64,000 nt of DNA, taken from Pseudomonas peli. GTDB lineage: Bacteria > Pseudomonadota > Gammaproteobacteria > Pseudomonadales > Pseudomonadaceae. Position numbers and translations under genes: made by a program. The notes beneath the pieces were generated by a model. It searched no databases and was not told the DNA's origin. It saw only the letters and a program-made list of their open reading frames with translations. The stretch spans positions 1 through 64,000 of the forward strand of contig NZ_FMTL01000004.1 in NCBI RefSeq assembly GCF_900099645.1, given 5' to 3'. Of this stretch, positions 26,531 through 35,793 are shown one piece after another (within the stretch, counting starts at the first letter, position 1; each line of letters begins with the position of its first letter).

Positions 26531-27982
26531 ATGACCTTTCGCCGCACCAAAATCGTCGCCACCCTCGGCCCCGCTAGCAACAGTCCAGAGGTGCTTGAAC
26601 AACTGATCATCGCTGGTCTAGATGTCGCCCGCCTGAACTTCTCCCACGGCTCGCCCGATGAGCACAAAGCCCGCGCCAAGCTGGTGCGCGAATTGGCGGC
26701 CAAACACGGCCGTCACGTAGCGCTACTGGGTGATCTGCAAGGCCCAAAAATCCGTATCGCCAAATTCGCCAACAAGCGCATTGAGCTCAAGCTGGGCGAC
26801 CGCTTCACCTTCTCCACCAGCCATCCGCTGACTGCCGGTACGCAAGACATCGTCGGCATCGACTACCCGGACCTGGTCAAGGATTGCGGCGTCGGTGATG
26901 AGCTGCTGCTCGACGACGGCCGCGTGGTCATGCGCGTGATGGAAGCCACCGCAGATGCCCTGCACTGCGAAGTGATCATCGGCGGCCCGCTGTCCGACCA
27001 CAAAGGCATCAACCGCCGTGGCGGCGGCCTGACTGCGCCGGCGCTGACCGAGAAAGACAAGGCAGACATCAAACTGGCTGCCGAGATGGAGCTGGATTAC
27101 TTGGCCGTGTCCTTCCCGCGCGATGCCGACGACATGCATTACGCGCGCAAGCTGCGCGACGAAGCCGGCGGCACCGCCTGGCTGGTGGCGAAGATCGAGC
27201 GCGCCGAAGCGGTAGCCGACGACGAAACCCTCGACGGCCTGATCCGCGCCAGTGATGCGGTGATGGTTGCTCGTGGTGACCTGGGTGTGGAGATCGGCGA
27301 CGCCGAACTGTGCGGCATCCAGAAGAAAATCATCCTGCACGCGCGCCGCCACAACAAGGCAGTGATCACCGCGACGCAGATGATGGAGTCGATGATCCAG
27401 AACCCGATGCCGACCCGCGCGGAAGTCTCCGACGTAGCAAACGCCGTGCTCGACTACACCGATGCGGTGATGCTCTCGGCGGAAAGTGCCGCCGGTGCCT
27501 ACCCGCTGGAAGCCGTGCAGGCCATGGCGCGCATTTGCCTGGGCGCGGAAAAGCACCCGACCAGCAAGAAATCCAGCCACCGCATGGGCACCGAGTTCGA
27601 GCGCTGCGACGAAAGCATTGCCCTGGCAGCCATGTACACGGCCAACCACTTCCCCGGTGTTAAAGCGATCATCGCGCTGACCGAAAGTGGCTACACCCCA
27701 CTGATCATGTCGCGCATCCGTTCTTCGGTGCCGATCTTCGCCTTCTCTCCGCACCGCGAAACCCAGGCCCGCGCGGCCATGTTCCGCGGCGTCTACACCG
27801 TGCCGTTCGATCCAGCCGCCTTGCAACCGGCGGAAGTCAGCCAGGCCGCAGTGGACGAACTGCTTAAGCGCGGCGTGGTGCAGACTGGTGATTGGGTAAT
27901 CCTGACCAAGGGCGACAGCTACCACACCATCGGCGGCACCAACACCATGAAGCTGCTACATGTGGGTGAAGCGCTCGTGTAA
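26531..27982 (+). CDS. pykA: Pyruvate kinase
   Basis: Catalyses phosphoenolpyruvate + ADP to pyruvate + ATP. The 483-residue length is normal. Motifs include TKIVATLGPASNSPEVLE at the N-terminus, LGDLQGPKIR, the active-site Lys region VAKIERAEAV, the GDLGVEIGDAELCGIQKK loop, and ITATQMMESMIQNPMPTRAE. It resembles the PykA (type II) form of pseudomonads. AGGAG precedes the ATG, and a terminator follows, so it is a single gene. Confidence 0.95.
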   Translation: MTFRRTKIVATLGPASNSPEVLEQLIIAGLDVARLNFSHGSPDEHKARAKLVRELAAKHGRHVALLGDLQGPKIRIAKFANKRIELKLGDRFTFSTSHPLTAGTQDIVGIDYPDLVKDCGVGDELLLDDGRVVMRVMEATADALHCEVIIGGPLSDHKGINRRGGGLTAPALTEKDKADIKLAAEMELDYLAVSFPRDADDMHYARKLRDEAGGTAWLVAKIERAEAVADDETLDGLIRASDAVMVARGDLGVEIGDAELCGIQKKIILHARRHNKAVITATQMMESMIQNPMPTRAEVSDVANAVLDYTDAVMLSAESAAGAYPLEAVQAMARICLGAEKHPTSKKSSHRMGTEFERCDESIALAAMYTANHFPGVKAIIALTESGYTPLIMSRIRSSVPIFAFSPHRETQARAAMFRGVYTVPFDPAALQPAEVSQAAVDELLKRGVVQTGDWVILTKGDSYHTIGGTNTMKLLHVGEALV

Positions 27983-27999
27983 CTGTTTCGCCGCAACGT

Positions 28000-28028
28000 A
28001 AAAGGCCGCTCAATCGAGCGGCCTTTTT
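28000..28028 (+). terminator. Rho-independent terminator after pykA
   Basis: AAAAGGCCGCTC / GAGCGGCCTTTTT, between convergent pykA and the enoyl-CoA hydratase gene. Confidence 0.9.
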
Positions 28029-28043
28029 GTTTGCCTCAAGGCA

Positions 28044-28817
28044 TCAGGCGAACTTGCTGAAGTCGGGCGTGCGCCGCTGCATAAAGGCGGTCAGCGCCTC
28101 GATGGCTTCCGGCGAGCGCAGACGCTGGCCGAACAATGCACCCTCCTCCTCGATAACCCGGCGCAGTTGCTCGCGATCCGGCGCACGCATCAGGCGTTTG
28201 CTGTCCGCCACTGCAGCCGGTGCCAATTGCTGGAAGCGCAGGGCCATTTCGCGGGCCTTGGCCAGGGTTGCCGCGCCGCTATCCAGCGCCTGATTAGCGA
28301 TGCCCCAGGCGGCGGCCTGCTCACCGGTAAAGCTCTGCCCGAGCAGCAACAGTTCGGCAGCGCGGGCGTGGCCAAGCAGGCGCGGCAGGATCAGGCTAGA
28401 GCCGTATTCAGGACACAGGCCCAGGTTGACGAAGGGCATCTTCAGCGTGGCATCACGGCTGACATAGACCAGGTCGCAGTGCAGCAGCATGGTCGTGCCG
28501 ATACCCACCGCCGGACCGTTGACGGCGGCCACCACTGGCTTGCTGAACTCGAACAGCGCCTGCATAAACTGGAACACTTCGCTGTTCAGCCCGGTGGGCG
28601 GCGCCTTGATAAAGTCGGCGACATCATTGCCGCTGGTAAAGCAGCTGTCGCCGCCGGTGATCAGCACGGCGCGCACGCTTTTATCCTGATCGGCCTGCAC
28701 CAGCACTTCGGCCATACCGCTGTACATGGCGCGGGTCAGGGCATTCTTTTTGTCAGGGCGGTGCATGCGCAGAGTCAACAGCCCTTGTTCACGCTCTACC
28801 AGCAGGTGCTCGCTCAT
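28044..28817 (-). CDS. Enoyl-CoA hydratase/isomerase-family protein
   Basis: A 257-residue crotonase-fold protein. The oxyanion-hole segments are FTSGNDVADF at about 62 and VAAVNGPAVGIGTTMLLHCD at about 97. The usual catalytic Glu of hydratases in the second segment is not obvious (CPEYGSSLILPRLLG follows), so the exact reaction is uncertain. I choose the ATG at 28817 for its spacing from GAGG; an ATG one codon earlier is possible. It is followed on the same strand by the gap before pykA; the ferredoxin reductase gene at 28864 lies upstream. Confidence 0.82.
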   Translation of the reverse strand: MSEHLLVEREQGLLTLRMHRPDKKNALTRAMYSGMAEVLVQADQDKSVRAVLITGGDSCFTSGNDVADFIKAPPTGLNSEVFQFMQALFEFSKPVVAAVNGPAVGIGTTMLLHCDLVYVSRDATLKMPFVNLGLCPEYGSSLILPRLLGHARAAELLLLGQSFTGEQAAAWGIANQALDSGAATLAKAREMALRFQQLAPAAVADSKRLMRAPDREQLRRVIEEEGALFGQRLRSPEAIEALTAFMQRRTPDFSKFA

Positions 28818-28863
28818 CATCAATCCTCACGGCAGGCCACCCGCGAGCTGAGAACCTGAACGG

Positions 28864-29805
28864 CTAGCGCGCGTGGGGCAAAAAGACGTCAGCGAAAACC
28901 TGGCTGCGCGGTAAACCCGCCAGATACAGGCGGCGCGCAAAAGTTTCGACACTGTCGGGGTGGCCGCAGAGTAAGGCGATGGTTTGCCGTGAAACAAGGC
29001 GCAGTTCGGCCAAAGCAGCCGGCAACTCGGCCGCCACCAGCAGCTCGACCTGCACCTGCGGATGGCTGGCAGCCAAAGCCTGCAAGGGCTCAGCCAGATA
29101 ATGTGCGGCCGCATCATGGGCCAGGTGAATAATCCGAATGACGCCCTGATGCTCCTGACGTATTGCCTCACGCAGCACCCCATAGAGCGGCGCCAAGCCG
29201 GTGCCAGAGGCCATCAGCCACAGCGGGCGGGCTTGCCAGTCCGGGTCATAGTGCAGCGCCGCACCGCGCAATTCGCCCAATCGTAGGCTGCCACCCGGCT
29301 GAAACGCCCGCGCTGCCGTGGCAAAGGCACCGCCGTGTCGACAGTCAATATGAAACTCCAGCCAAGGATCGTCGCCCGGCAAGCTGGCCAGCGAATAGGG
29401 TCGGGCTATACCGTCCTCAGTCCAGAGTTGCAGGTGCTGGCCGGCACTGTAGCGCAGCGGCCGCTGTGGGGTCAGACGCAGACGCAGCACATCGCTGCTG
29501 AGCCAATCGCAACTGTGAATAACGGCAGGGACCGCATCGCGCAGCGGGTCGAATACCTCGATGCTCACGTCCTCGACCACACGACACTGGCAAGCCAGGC
29601 GCCAACCCTGCTCACGCCGCGCATCGTCCAGGGCTTCCGGCTTGCCATCGAGCAACTCGCCGCCCACGCAACGCACCAGGCAGGCATGACAACTGCCGGC
29701 GCGGCAGCTGTAGGGCACGGTAATGCCGGCAGCCAGTAGGCTGTCCAGCAGGTTACTGGCGGGGGCGACATCAAGGCAGCGATCAGCGGCCCGTAACTCA
29801 GGCAT
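28864..29805 (-). CDS. Ferredoxin-reductase protein with N-terminal 2Fe-2S domain
   Basis: 313 residues. The N-terminal plant-type ferredoxin domain has ligands in CRAGSCHACLVRC and a fourth in ACQC. Next comes an FAD-binding domain with RPYSLAS, then an NAD-binding domain with MASGTGLAPLYGVLRE and a LLCGHPDSVE end. It passes electrons from NAD(P)H through FAD to an unidentified oxygenase or other acceptor. The ATG at 29805 (MPELRAAD) overlaps the end of the GGDEF gene by 8 nt; a longer frame lacks domain similarity. Confidence 0.85.
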   Translation of the reverse strand: MPELRAADRCLDVAPASNLLDSLLAAGITVPYSCRAGSCHACLVRCVGGELLDGKPEALDDARREQGWRLACQCRVVEDVSIEVFDPLRDAVPAVIHSCDWLSSDVLRLRLTPQRPLRYSAGQHLQLWTEDGIARPYSLASLPGDDPWLEFHIDCRHGGAFATAARAFQPGGSLRLGELRGAALHYDPDWQARPLWLMASGTGLAPLYGVLREAIRQEHQGVIRIIHLAHDAAAHYLAEPLQALAASHPQVQVELLVAAELPAALAELRLVSRQTIALLCGHPDSVETFARRLYLAGLPRSQVFADVFLPHAR

Positions 29806-30925
29806 CCACATCCTCCCAGGTCGCCGCGCAACGGTTACGGCCGTCGCGTTTGGCCTGGTACAGCGCCTGATCGGCACGTTGCAGGGCTTCGTCGAGATCA
29901 TCGTGCACGGTCAGCAACGTCATGCCGATGGACACGCTCAGGCTGGCCACCTTCACGCCCAGCGGCTCGGCGCGGCTAAAGGCCTCACGCAAGCGCTCGC
30001 AGCATGCGGTGAACTGATCGGCTTCGGTATTGGGTAACAACAACACAAATTCCTCACCGCCGTAGCGGGCTACCACATCGCCGTCGCGCAGACAGGCGCG
30101 GGCGACAGCAGCGAACGTTTGCAGAACGCGGTCCCCGGCAGCGTGACCATGGATATCGTTGATCCGCTTGAAATGATCCAGATCGAGCAGCGCCAGACCA
30201 TGCTGACGCCCATGATGCAGCCCTTCCAGTTCACGACTGGCAAGACGCAGGAAGTGCCGGCGATTACACAGGCCGGTCAACTCGTCCGTAGCGGCCAGGT
30301 CTTCCAGTTGACGCATCATGCCACGCAGCGTGTCCTGATGCGCCTGCAGGGCAAAACGCCGTTGGCGCATTCGCTGACGCATAGCTTGGGCGTAACTGGC
30401 AAACAGACACAGCCACACCAGCACTACGGCCAGCACACACGCCTGCATAAAGGCCGCAAGTGGCTCATTCAACTGCAGGGTATAGGCTTCATACAGGTTG
30501 AGGCCGGCAAAGCCGAAGAAGGCAAACAGCGCGCAACGAGCGAAGACCCGCGGCGGCAACTGAAACACGCCGAATAGCATGATCAGCAGGTAAATCACCA
30601 GCATGCTGCCGCGCCCTTCGCTGAACAGTGACAGCAGCACCGTCAGCCAGGCCAACGCCACCAGCACCTGCGGTTCAGTCAGGCTGGGGTCGGACAATCG
30701 CAGGTTGAAGTGGGACAGAAACAGCACGAGGAACACCAGCTGGCTAGCGGCGGCCAAGGCAGTGATGGTCAGCGCCGTAAGAGGCGAGGCATGAAACAGC
30801 CCAGCGAATATAGCGGCCCAGCACAGCAGCCCAGTCATTGCATAGGTCGCCACTGCCATGCCGAAACGCTTCAGCAGCAGGCTTTGCAGAGATCGCTGGG
30901 TTACCCGCTGGCTACTTAGGCTCAT
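29798..30925 (-). CDS. Membrane-bound diguanylate cyclase (GGDEF)
   Basis: A 375-residue protein. About six N-terminal hydrophobic helices (residues about 15-190) form an integral membrane sensor, followed by a coiled coil and a GGDEF domain. The active site is RYGGEEFVLLLP. The inhibitory I-site RxxD is intact (RDGD, five residues before GGEEF). It makes c-di-GMP from two GTP. I use the ATG at 30925 (MSLSSQR); one at 30955 is possible, and neither has a strong Shine-Dalgarno. Confidence 0.88.
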   Translation of the reverse strand: MSLSSQRVTQRSLQSLLLKRFGMAVATYAMTGLLCWAAIFAGLFHASPLTALTITALAAASQLVFLVLFLSHFNLRLSDPSLTEPQVLVALAWLTVLLSLFSEGRGSMLVIYLLIMLFGVFQLPPRVFARCALFAFFGFAGLNLYEAYTLQLNEPLAAFMQACVLAVVLVWLCLFASYAQAMRQRMRQRRFALQAHQDTLRGMMRQLEDLAATDELTGLCNRRHFLRLASRELEGLHHGRQHGLALLDLDHFKRINDIHGHAAGDRVLQTFAAVARACLRDGDVVARYGGEEFVLLLPNTEADQFTACCERLREAFSRAEPLGVKVASLSVSIGMTLLTVHDDLDEALQRADQALYQAKRDGRNRCAATWEDVDA

Positions 30926-31082
30926 GGGTTTATGGGCTCCGTCCCATGCTGGCATCTAGCCGCCACTCTACCCTTGTGATCACAGAATGCCTAGGCCGCT
31001 ACCGCGTCATTAGTCGGCTCAAATAGCCGACCAGCGACCATGGTCTGGGCCGCCACAGGTGTCCGCCTGGCGGTGTGCGCGG

Positions 31083-31166
31083 TATACTGCCGCGCCTTTT
31101 TATCTTGTGCTTTGGCTATGTCCTTTGACCTTGATAGCACTGCGCAGGGCCGTGACCCTGCGCAGT
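31083..31166 (+). promoter_or_regulatory. fumarase promoter region with strong leader hairpin
   Basis: A TATACT at 31083-31088 may be the -10 box. Downstream, ACTGCGCAGGG (31139-31149) and CCCTGCGCAGT (31156-31166) form a perfect 11-bp stem with a 6-nt loop, in the mRNA leader 46 nt before the start codon. No run of T follows, so it is not a simple terminator. Confidence 0.45.
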
Positions 31167-31212
31167 TCGAAGTTCCTGCCCTACTCCTCCCCTACAAAAA
31201 GGAGCGCCAAGC

Positions 31213-32736
31213 ATGACCGTGATCAAGCAAGACGACCTGATCCAGAGCGTCGCCGACGCCCTGCAGTTCATTTCCTATTACCACCCCGTGGATTTTATCC
31301 AGGCCATGCATGAGGCCTACCTGCGCGAAGAGTCCCCCGCCGCGCGCGACTCCATGGCGCAGATCCTGATCAACTCGCGCATGTGCGCCACCGGTCATCG
31401 GCCGATCTGCCAGGACACCGGCATCGTCACCGTCTTTATCCGCGTCGGCATGGACGTGCGCTGGACCGGCGCCACCATGAGCGTCGACGACATGATCAAC
31501 GAAGGCGTACGCCGCGCTTACAACCTGCCGGAAAACGTCCTGCGCGCCTCGATCCTCGCCGACCCAGCTGGCGCGCGGAAGAACACCAAGGACAACACCC
31601 CGGCCGTCATCCACTACTCCATCGTCCCCGGCGACAAGGTGGAAGTGGACGTCGCAGCCAAAGGCGGCGGCTCCGAGAACAAATCGAAGATGGCCATGCT
31701 CAACCCGTCCGACTCGATCGTCGACTGGGTACTCAAGACCGTTCCGGAAATGGGCGCTGGCTGGTGCCCGCCGGGCATGCTCGGCATCGGCATCGGCGGC
31801 ACCGCCGAGAAAGCCGCGGTAATGGCCAAGGAAGTGCTGATGGAGCACATCGACATCCATGAGCTGAAAGCCCGCGGCCCGCAGAATAAGATCGAGGAAA
31901 TGCGCCTCGAACTGTTCGAAAAAGTTAACCAGCTGGGCATCGGCGCCCAGGGCCTCGGCGGCCTGACCACCGTGCTCGACGTGAAGATCATGGATTACCC
32001 AACCCACGCCGCCAGCCTGCCGGTGTGCATGATCCCCAACTGCGCCGCCACCCGTCACGCCCACTTCGTGCTCGACGGCAGCGGTCCGGCCGAGCTGGAA
32101 GCGCCGGACCTGTCGGCCTACCCTGAAATCGTCTGGGAAGCCGGCCCGAGCGCACGCCGCGTCGACCTCGACACCCTGACCCCGGAAGATGTGCAGAGCT
32201 GGAAGCCAGGCGAGACCGTGCTGCTTAACGGCAAGATGCTCACCGGCCGCGACGCCGCGCACAAGCGCATGGTCGACATGCTGAACAAGGGCGAAGAGCT
32301 GCCGGTGGACCTCAAAGGCCGCTTTATCTATTACGTCGGCCCGGTTGATCCGGTACGCGAAGAAGTCGTCGGCCCAGCCGGCCCGACTACCGCCACGCGG
32401 ATGGACAAGTTCACCCGACAAATCCTCGAAAGCACCGGCCTGCTGGGCATGATCGGCAAGTCCGAGCGCGGCCCGATTGCCATCGAAGCGATCAAGGACA
32501 ACAAGGCCGTGTACCTGATGGCTGTCGGCGGCGCTGCTTACCTGGTCGCCCAGGCGATCAAGAAGTCGCGCGTGGTGGCCTTCGCCGAACTGGGTATGGA
32601 AGCCATCTACGAGTTCGACGTGAAAGACATGCCAGTCACCGTGGCGGTCGACACCAAGGGCGAGTCGGTGCATATCACGGGGCCTGCGATCTGGAACAAA
32701 AAGATCCACGACAGCTTGGCCGTCGAGATCAAGTAA
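31213..32736 (+). CDS. fumA: Class I fumarate hydratase (4Fe-4S)
   Basis: The 507-residue iron-sulfur fumarase interconverts fumarate and malate. N-terminal alpha domain: RPICQDTGIVTVF with the first cluster Cys; later MIPNCAATRHAHF carries the second, and the C-terminal beta domain begins near LNGKMLTGRDAAHKR. With mqo it covers consecutive TCA steps in this window. A good AGGAGC precedes the ATG. The protein is oxygen-sensitive in other bacteria. Confidence 0.94.
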   Translation: MTVIKQDDLIQSVADALQFISYYHPVDFIQAMHEAYLREESPAARDSMAQILINSRMCATGHRPICQDTGIVTVFIRVGMDVRWTGATMSVDDMINEGVRRAYNLPENVLRASILADPAGARKNTKDNTPAVIHYSIVPGDKVEVDVAAKGGGSENKSKMAMLNPSDSIVDWVLKTVPEMGAGWCPPGMLGIGIGGTAEKAAVMAKEVLMEHIDIHELKARGPQNKIEEMRLELFEKVNQLGIGAQGLGGLTTVLDVKIMDYPTHAASLPVCMIPNCAATRHAHFVLDGSGPAELEAPDLSAYPEIVWEAGPSARRVDLDTLTPEDVQSWKPGETVLLNGKMLTGRDAAHKRMVDMLNKGEELPVDLKGRFIYYVGPVDPVREEVVGPAGPTTATRMDKFTRQILESTGLLGMIGKSERGPIAIEAIKDNKAVYLMAVGGAAYLVAQAIKKSRVVAFAELGMEAIYEFDVKDMPVTVAVDTKGESVHITGPAIWNKKIHDSLAVEIK

Positions 32737-32752
32737 GCCCTGCGGCAAATAC

Positions 32753-32781
32753 AACAAACCCGGCCATGTGCCGGGTTTGTT
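32753..32781 (+). terminator. Terminator between fumA and the antiporter gene
   Basis: AACAAACCCGGC / GCCGGGTTTGTT is a perfect 12-bp stem around CATGT. The T-tract is short (TTGTTGTT), so it may be a moderate terminator in either direction. Confidence 0.75.
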
Positions 32782-32796
32782 GTTCAAGAGGTCGGT

Positions 32797-34515
32797 TTAA
32801 TGGGCCTTGCTCGCCGCCTCAGCCGGTGGCGATAAGCGCGACAGAATGTGCGCCTTCATTCCGCGGGCCAGCTCTTCCTCATCAAAGAACACCTGCCCCA
32901 GACCGTCTTTGCGGAACATCTCCACCGCATCCGGGCTGTGAGTACGGATCACCACGTCGATATCCGGGTTCAACGCCCGCGCCGTTTCCACCATGCGCTG
33001 TACGTTCATCGGGTCCGGGGTGGCGATGACCAGCATCGCGGCATCGGCGATATGCGCCTGGATCAGTGTATCGGGCTCGGCTGAGTCTCCCGTTACAGCC
33101 ACCAAGCCCTGTCCACGAATCTGTTCAACGCGCTCACGGTTCTGCTCAACCACCACGAAGGGGATATTGCGCTCGGCCAGGCTGCGGGTAATCCGCCGCC
33201 CAACCCGGCCATAGCCGACCACCACGACCTGCCCTTTGAGGTACTTGTGCTCGGTGCTCATCGGCAGCACGGCCAGTGGGTCTTCGCGGTGCTCGAGTTT
33301 GCGCGCCAGAGCCGAGCGGCGCAGCGCCAGTTCCTTGAGCGGCTTGATCAGGGCAAACAGCGCTGGGTTCAGGGCAATCGAAATCAGCGCACCGGCCAGC
33401 ACCAGGCTCATGCCCTCCTGCGGCAACAACCCTAGCGTCATGCCCAATCCGGCCAGGATGAAGGAGAACTCGCCGATCTGCGCCAGGCTCGCCGCCACGG
33501 TCAGCGCTGTATTCAACGGGTAACGAAAGGCCAGCACCAAGGCCGCCGCCGCCAGGGTCTTGCCGATCACGATAATGCCGACCACCGCCAGCACATGCAG
33601 CGGCTCCTTGATCAGTACCAGCGGGTCGAACAGCATGCCAACCGAGACGAAGAACAGCACCGCAAAGGCATCCCGCAGCGGCAGTGACTCTTCCGCCGCG
33701 CGGTGGCTGAGGTCAGACTCGCGCATCACCATGCCGGCAAAGAATGCACCGAGGGCAAAGGACACCTGGAACAGCGCCGCCGCGCCGTAGGCAATCCCGA
33801 TCGCTGATGCCACCACCGACAGGGTGAACAGCTCACGCGAACCGGTCTTGGCCACCTGCATCATCATCCAGGGCAGAATGCGCCGCCCGGCCACCAACAT
33901 CACCACGATAAACACCACCACCAGCAGCAGGGTCTTGCCAAGGGTGTACCACAGCGGATCGCTGCCCATCTCGGCGGTTGGCGTACCACCCAGCACACCC
34001 GCCAAAGGCGGCAGCAAGACCAGCACCAGCACGGTCACCAGGTCTTCAACCACCAGCCAGCCGACGGCGATGCGCCCATTCATGGACTCAAGAATGCCGC
34101 GCGACTCCAGCGCTTTGAGCAGCACCACGGTACTGGCACATGACAGTGACAGGCCGAACACCAGCCCGGCACCGAAACTCCAGCCCCACCAGTGCGCCAC
34201 TGCCATACCAAGCACCGTGGCCAGGCCCATCTGCACCACCGCTCCGGGCAAAGCGATCTTCTTTACCGACAACAGATCATCGAGGGAGAAGTGCAGACCC
34301 ACGCCGAACATCAGCAGCATCACGCCGATTTCTGAAAGCTGCGCGGCCAGCTGAATGTCCGCGACAAACCCAGGGGTTGCCGGTCCCAGCAGAATGCCCG
34401 CACAGAGATAACCGATCAGCGCCGGCAGTTTTATCTTCTCGGCAATAAAACCGAAGATCAGCGCCAGACCAAAACCACCTGCCAGGGTGGTGATCAAGGA
34501 GATGTTGTGTTCCAT
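32797..34515 (-). CDS. YbaL/KefB-like cation:proton antiporter (CPA2)
   Basis: 572 residues with about 12-13 transmembrane helices (about 1-385) of the Na+/H+ exchanger fold. A cytoplasmic RCK/TrkA-N domain follows, with the Rossmann motif VVVGYGRVGRRITRSLAE at about 420. The first segments, FGLALIFGFIAEKIKLPALIGYL, are typical of YbaL. It probably exchanges K+ (or Na+) for H+ under nucleotide control. Start at 34515, followed upstream by a long AT-rich gap. Confidence 0.88.
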   Translation of the reverse strand: MEHNISLITTLAGGFGLALIFGFIAEKIKLPALIGYLCAGILLGPATPGFVADIQLAAQLSEIGVMLLMFGVGLHFSLDDLLSVKKIALPGAVVQMGLATVLGMAVAHWWGWSFGAGLVFGLSLSCASTVVLLKALESRGILESMNGRIAVGWLVVEDLVTVLVLVLLPPLAGVLGGTPTAEMGSDPLWYTLGKTLLLVVVFIVVMLVAGRRILPWMMMQVAKTGSRELFTLSVVASAIGIAYGAAALFQVSFALGAFFAGMVMRESDLSHRAAEESLPLRDAFAVLFFVSVGMLFDPLVLIKEPLHVLAVVGIIVIGKTLAAAALVLAFRYPLNTALTVAASLAQIGEFSFILAGLGMTLGLLPQEGMSLVLAGALISIALNPALFALIKPLKELALRRSALARKLEHREDPLAVLPMSTEHKYLKGQVVVVGYGRVGRRITRSLAERNIPFVVVEQNRERVEQIRGQGLVAVTGDSAEPDTLIQAHIADAAMLVIATPDPMNVQRMVETARALNPDIDVVIRTHSPDAVEMFRKDGLGQVFFDEEELARGMKAHILSRLSPPAEAASKAH

Positions 34516-35054
34516 TCAGAATCCTCTGCAATGGGTGATTGGGGCGGTTTGCCAGCCCTGCACATGGCAAACACAAGCACCTCAACGGGACGCAAACGCT
34601 CCCCACAATGGCGCACGCAAACGGCAGGCGAACTGCCAGACCATCCATGGCCTCGGTGCTGTTTATCGCTGGCAGGGCAAACAGCACAGATAATCGCTAC
34701 TAATGCTTTTAGTGAATAATAAAAATATCCTTTAGATCAATAAAAAATTAGCCGCACGACCACTGCCATGACGAATGGCAATACGTTCTACCGCTATAAC
34801 GCACAAATTATCTGCATGAATCGTTCCTCGATTGCTGGCCACTCATCCCTATCCGCGATTACGCAGTGAACTCCCCGCACGTCGTACGGGTCTGTCTGCT
34901 GTCGGCCACTGAGGGTGGATCTGCTGGCCATTTGCCCAGCAGGCCACTGCATAGCAGCGCCCCAGATCGCTCATCTGTCCACGGCAATGCGCCTGACCGA
35001 CCGCTATCGCACCTGCCTGCAGGGTTTCATTCAATCGCTATATGAAGACAGCCC
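34516..35054. other. 540-bp AT-rich intergenic region
   Basis: Between two divergent genes. The stretch around 34690-34760 is far more AT-rich than the surrounding genome (for example TAATAAAAATATCC). No coding frame, RNA gene or long repeat was seen. It probably holds the promoters of the antiporter gene and of the SH3 protein gene, and it could be bound by a nucleoid protein such as MvaT. Confidence 0.4.
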
Positions 35055-35708
35055 ATGTCCCTATCCCATTACCTCCCCTCATGTACCCGCCCGCTGCACA
35101 ACCTCGTTCTGAGCGCTTGCCTGCTAGGCAGCTTGACTGCATACGCCGAAGAGCCCGTCAGCAACACACGCTGGGTCAGTGACAGCCTGAACACCTATGT
35201 ACGCAGCGGCCCAACCGACGGCTACCGCATCGTCGGCACCCTGGTTTCCGGGCAGAAAGTCACCCTGCTGCAAACTTCCGGCGACTACAGCCAGGTGCGT
35301 GGCGAAAACGGCAGCGCGGTATGGATTGCCAACCGCGACCTACAAGACGTGCCCGGCCAGGCCGAACGCCTGCCACAGCTGGAACAGCAAGTGGCGCAGC
35401 TGAGCAGCGAACTGGAAGGCATCAACGACACCTGGAAAACCCGCGTACAAGGCATGCAGGAAACCCTCGACTCACGCAAAAGCCTGATCGACGAACTGCA
35501 AACCGCGCGCTCGGCGCTGGATATCGAACTGAGCCGAGCCAACTCTGAGTTGCGCGAACTGCAAGCGCAGCTAGGCGAGGAAAACCAGCAGGTGCTGATG
35601 CGCTATATGGCCTACGGCGGCGGCATCGCCGGTGGCGGACTGCTTGCTGGATTGATTCTGCCGACCATGCTGCGGGTAAGACGCAAGCGCAATGATCAGT
35701 GGGTCTAG
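35055..35708 (+). CDS. TIGR04211-type SH3 domain protein
   Basis: 217 residues. A signal peptide ends at about 31 (SLTAYAEE). A bacterial SH3 domain follows (about 40-100: LNTYVRSGPTDGYRIVGTLV, WIANRDLQ), then a coiled coil (about 110-180). A C-terminal transmembrane anchor GGGIAGGGLLAGLILPTMLR ends in a basic tail. This plan matches YgiM-like envelope proteins of pseudomonads; the role is unknown. The Shine-Dalgarno is weak. Confidence 0.85.
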   Translation: MSLSHYLPSCTRPLHNLVLSACLLGSLTAYAEEPVSNTRWVSDSLNTYVRSGPTDGYRIVGTLVSGQKVTLLQTSGDYSQVRGENGSAVWIANRDLQDVPGQAERLPQLEQQVAQLSSELEGINDTWKTRVQGMQETLDSRKSLIDELQTARSALDIELSRANSELRELQAQLGEENQQVLMRYMAYGGGIAGGGLLAGLILPTMLRVRRKRNDQWV

Positions 35709-35793
35709 TGCCTCGGCTCTGAGACACGCACAGACAGGGCCATACGCCAATGTTTGCAATGGCTATAGCGACCTGTAGTGATAGACCTCGCCC

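Noticed and set aside
26723..27925. 400-codon open frame antisense to pykA
   Set aside because: Same reasoning: the sense frame is a complete pyruvate kinase.
31192..32787. 531-codon open frame antisense to the fumarase gene
   Set aside because: The sense strand encodes a complete class I fumarase; the antisense protein is rich in His, Gly and Val with no domain.
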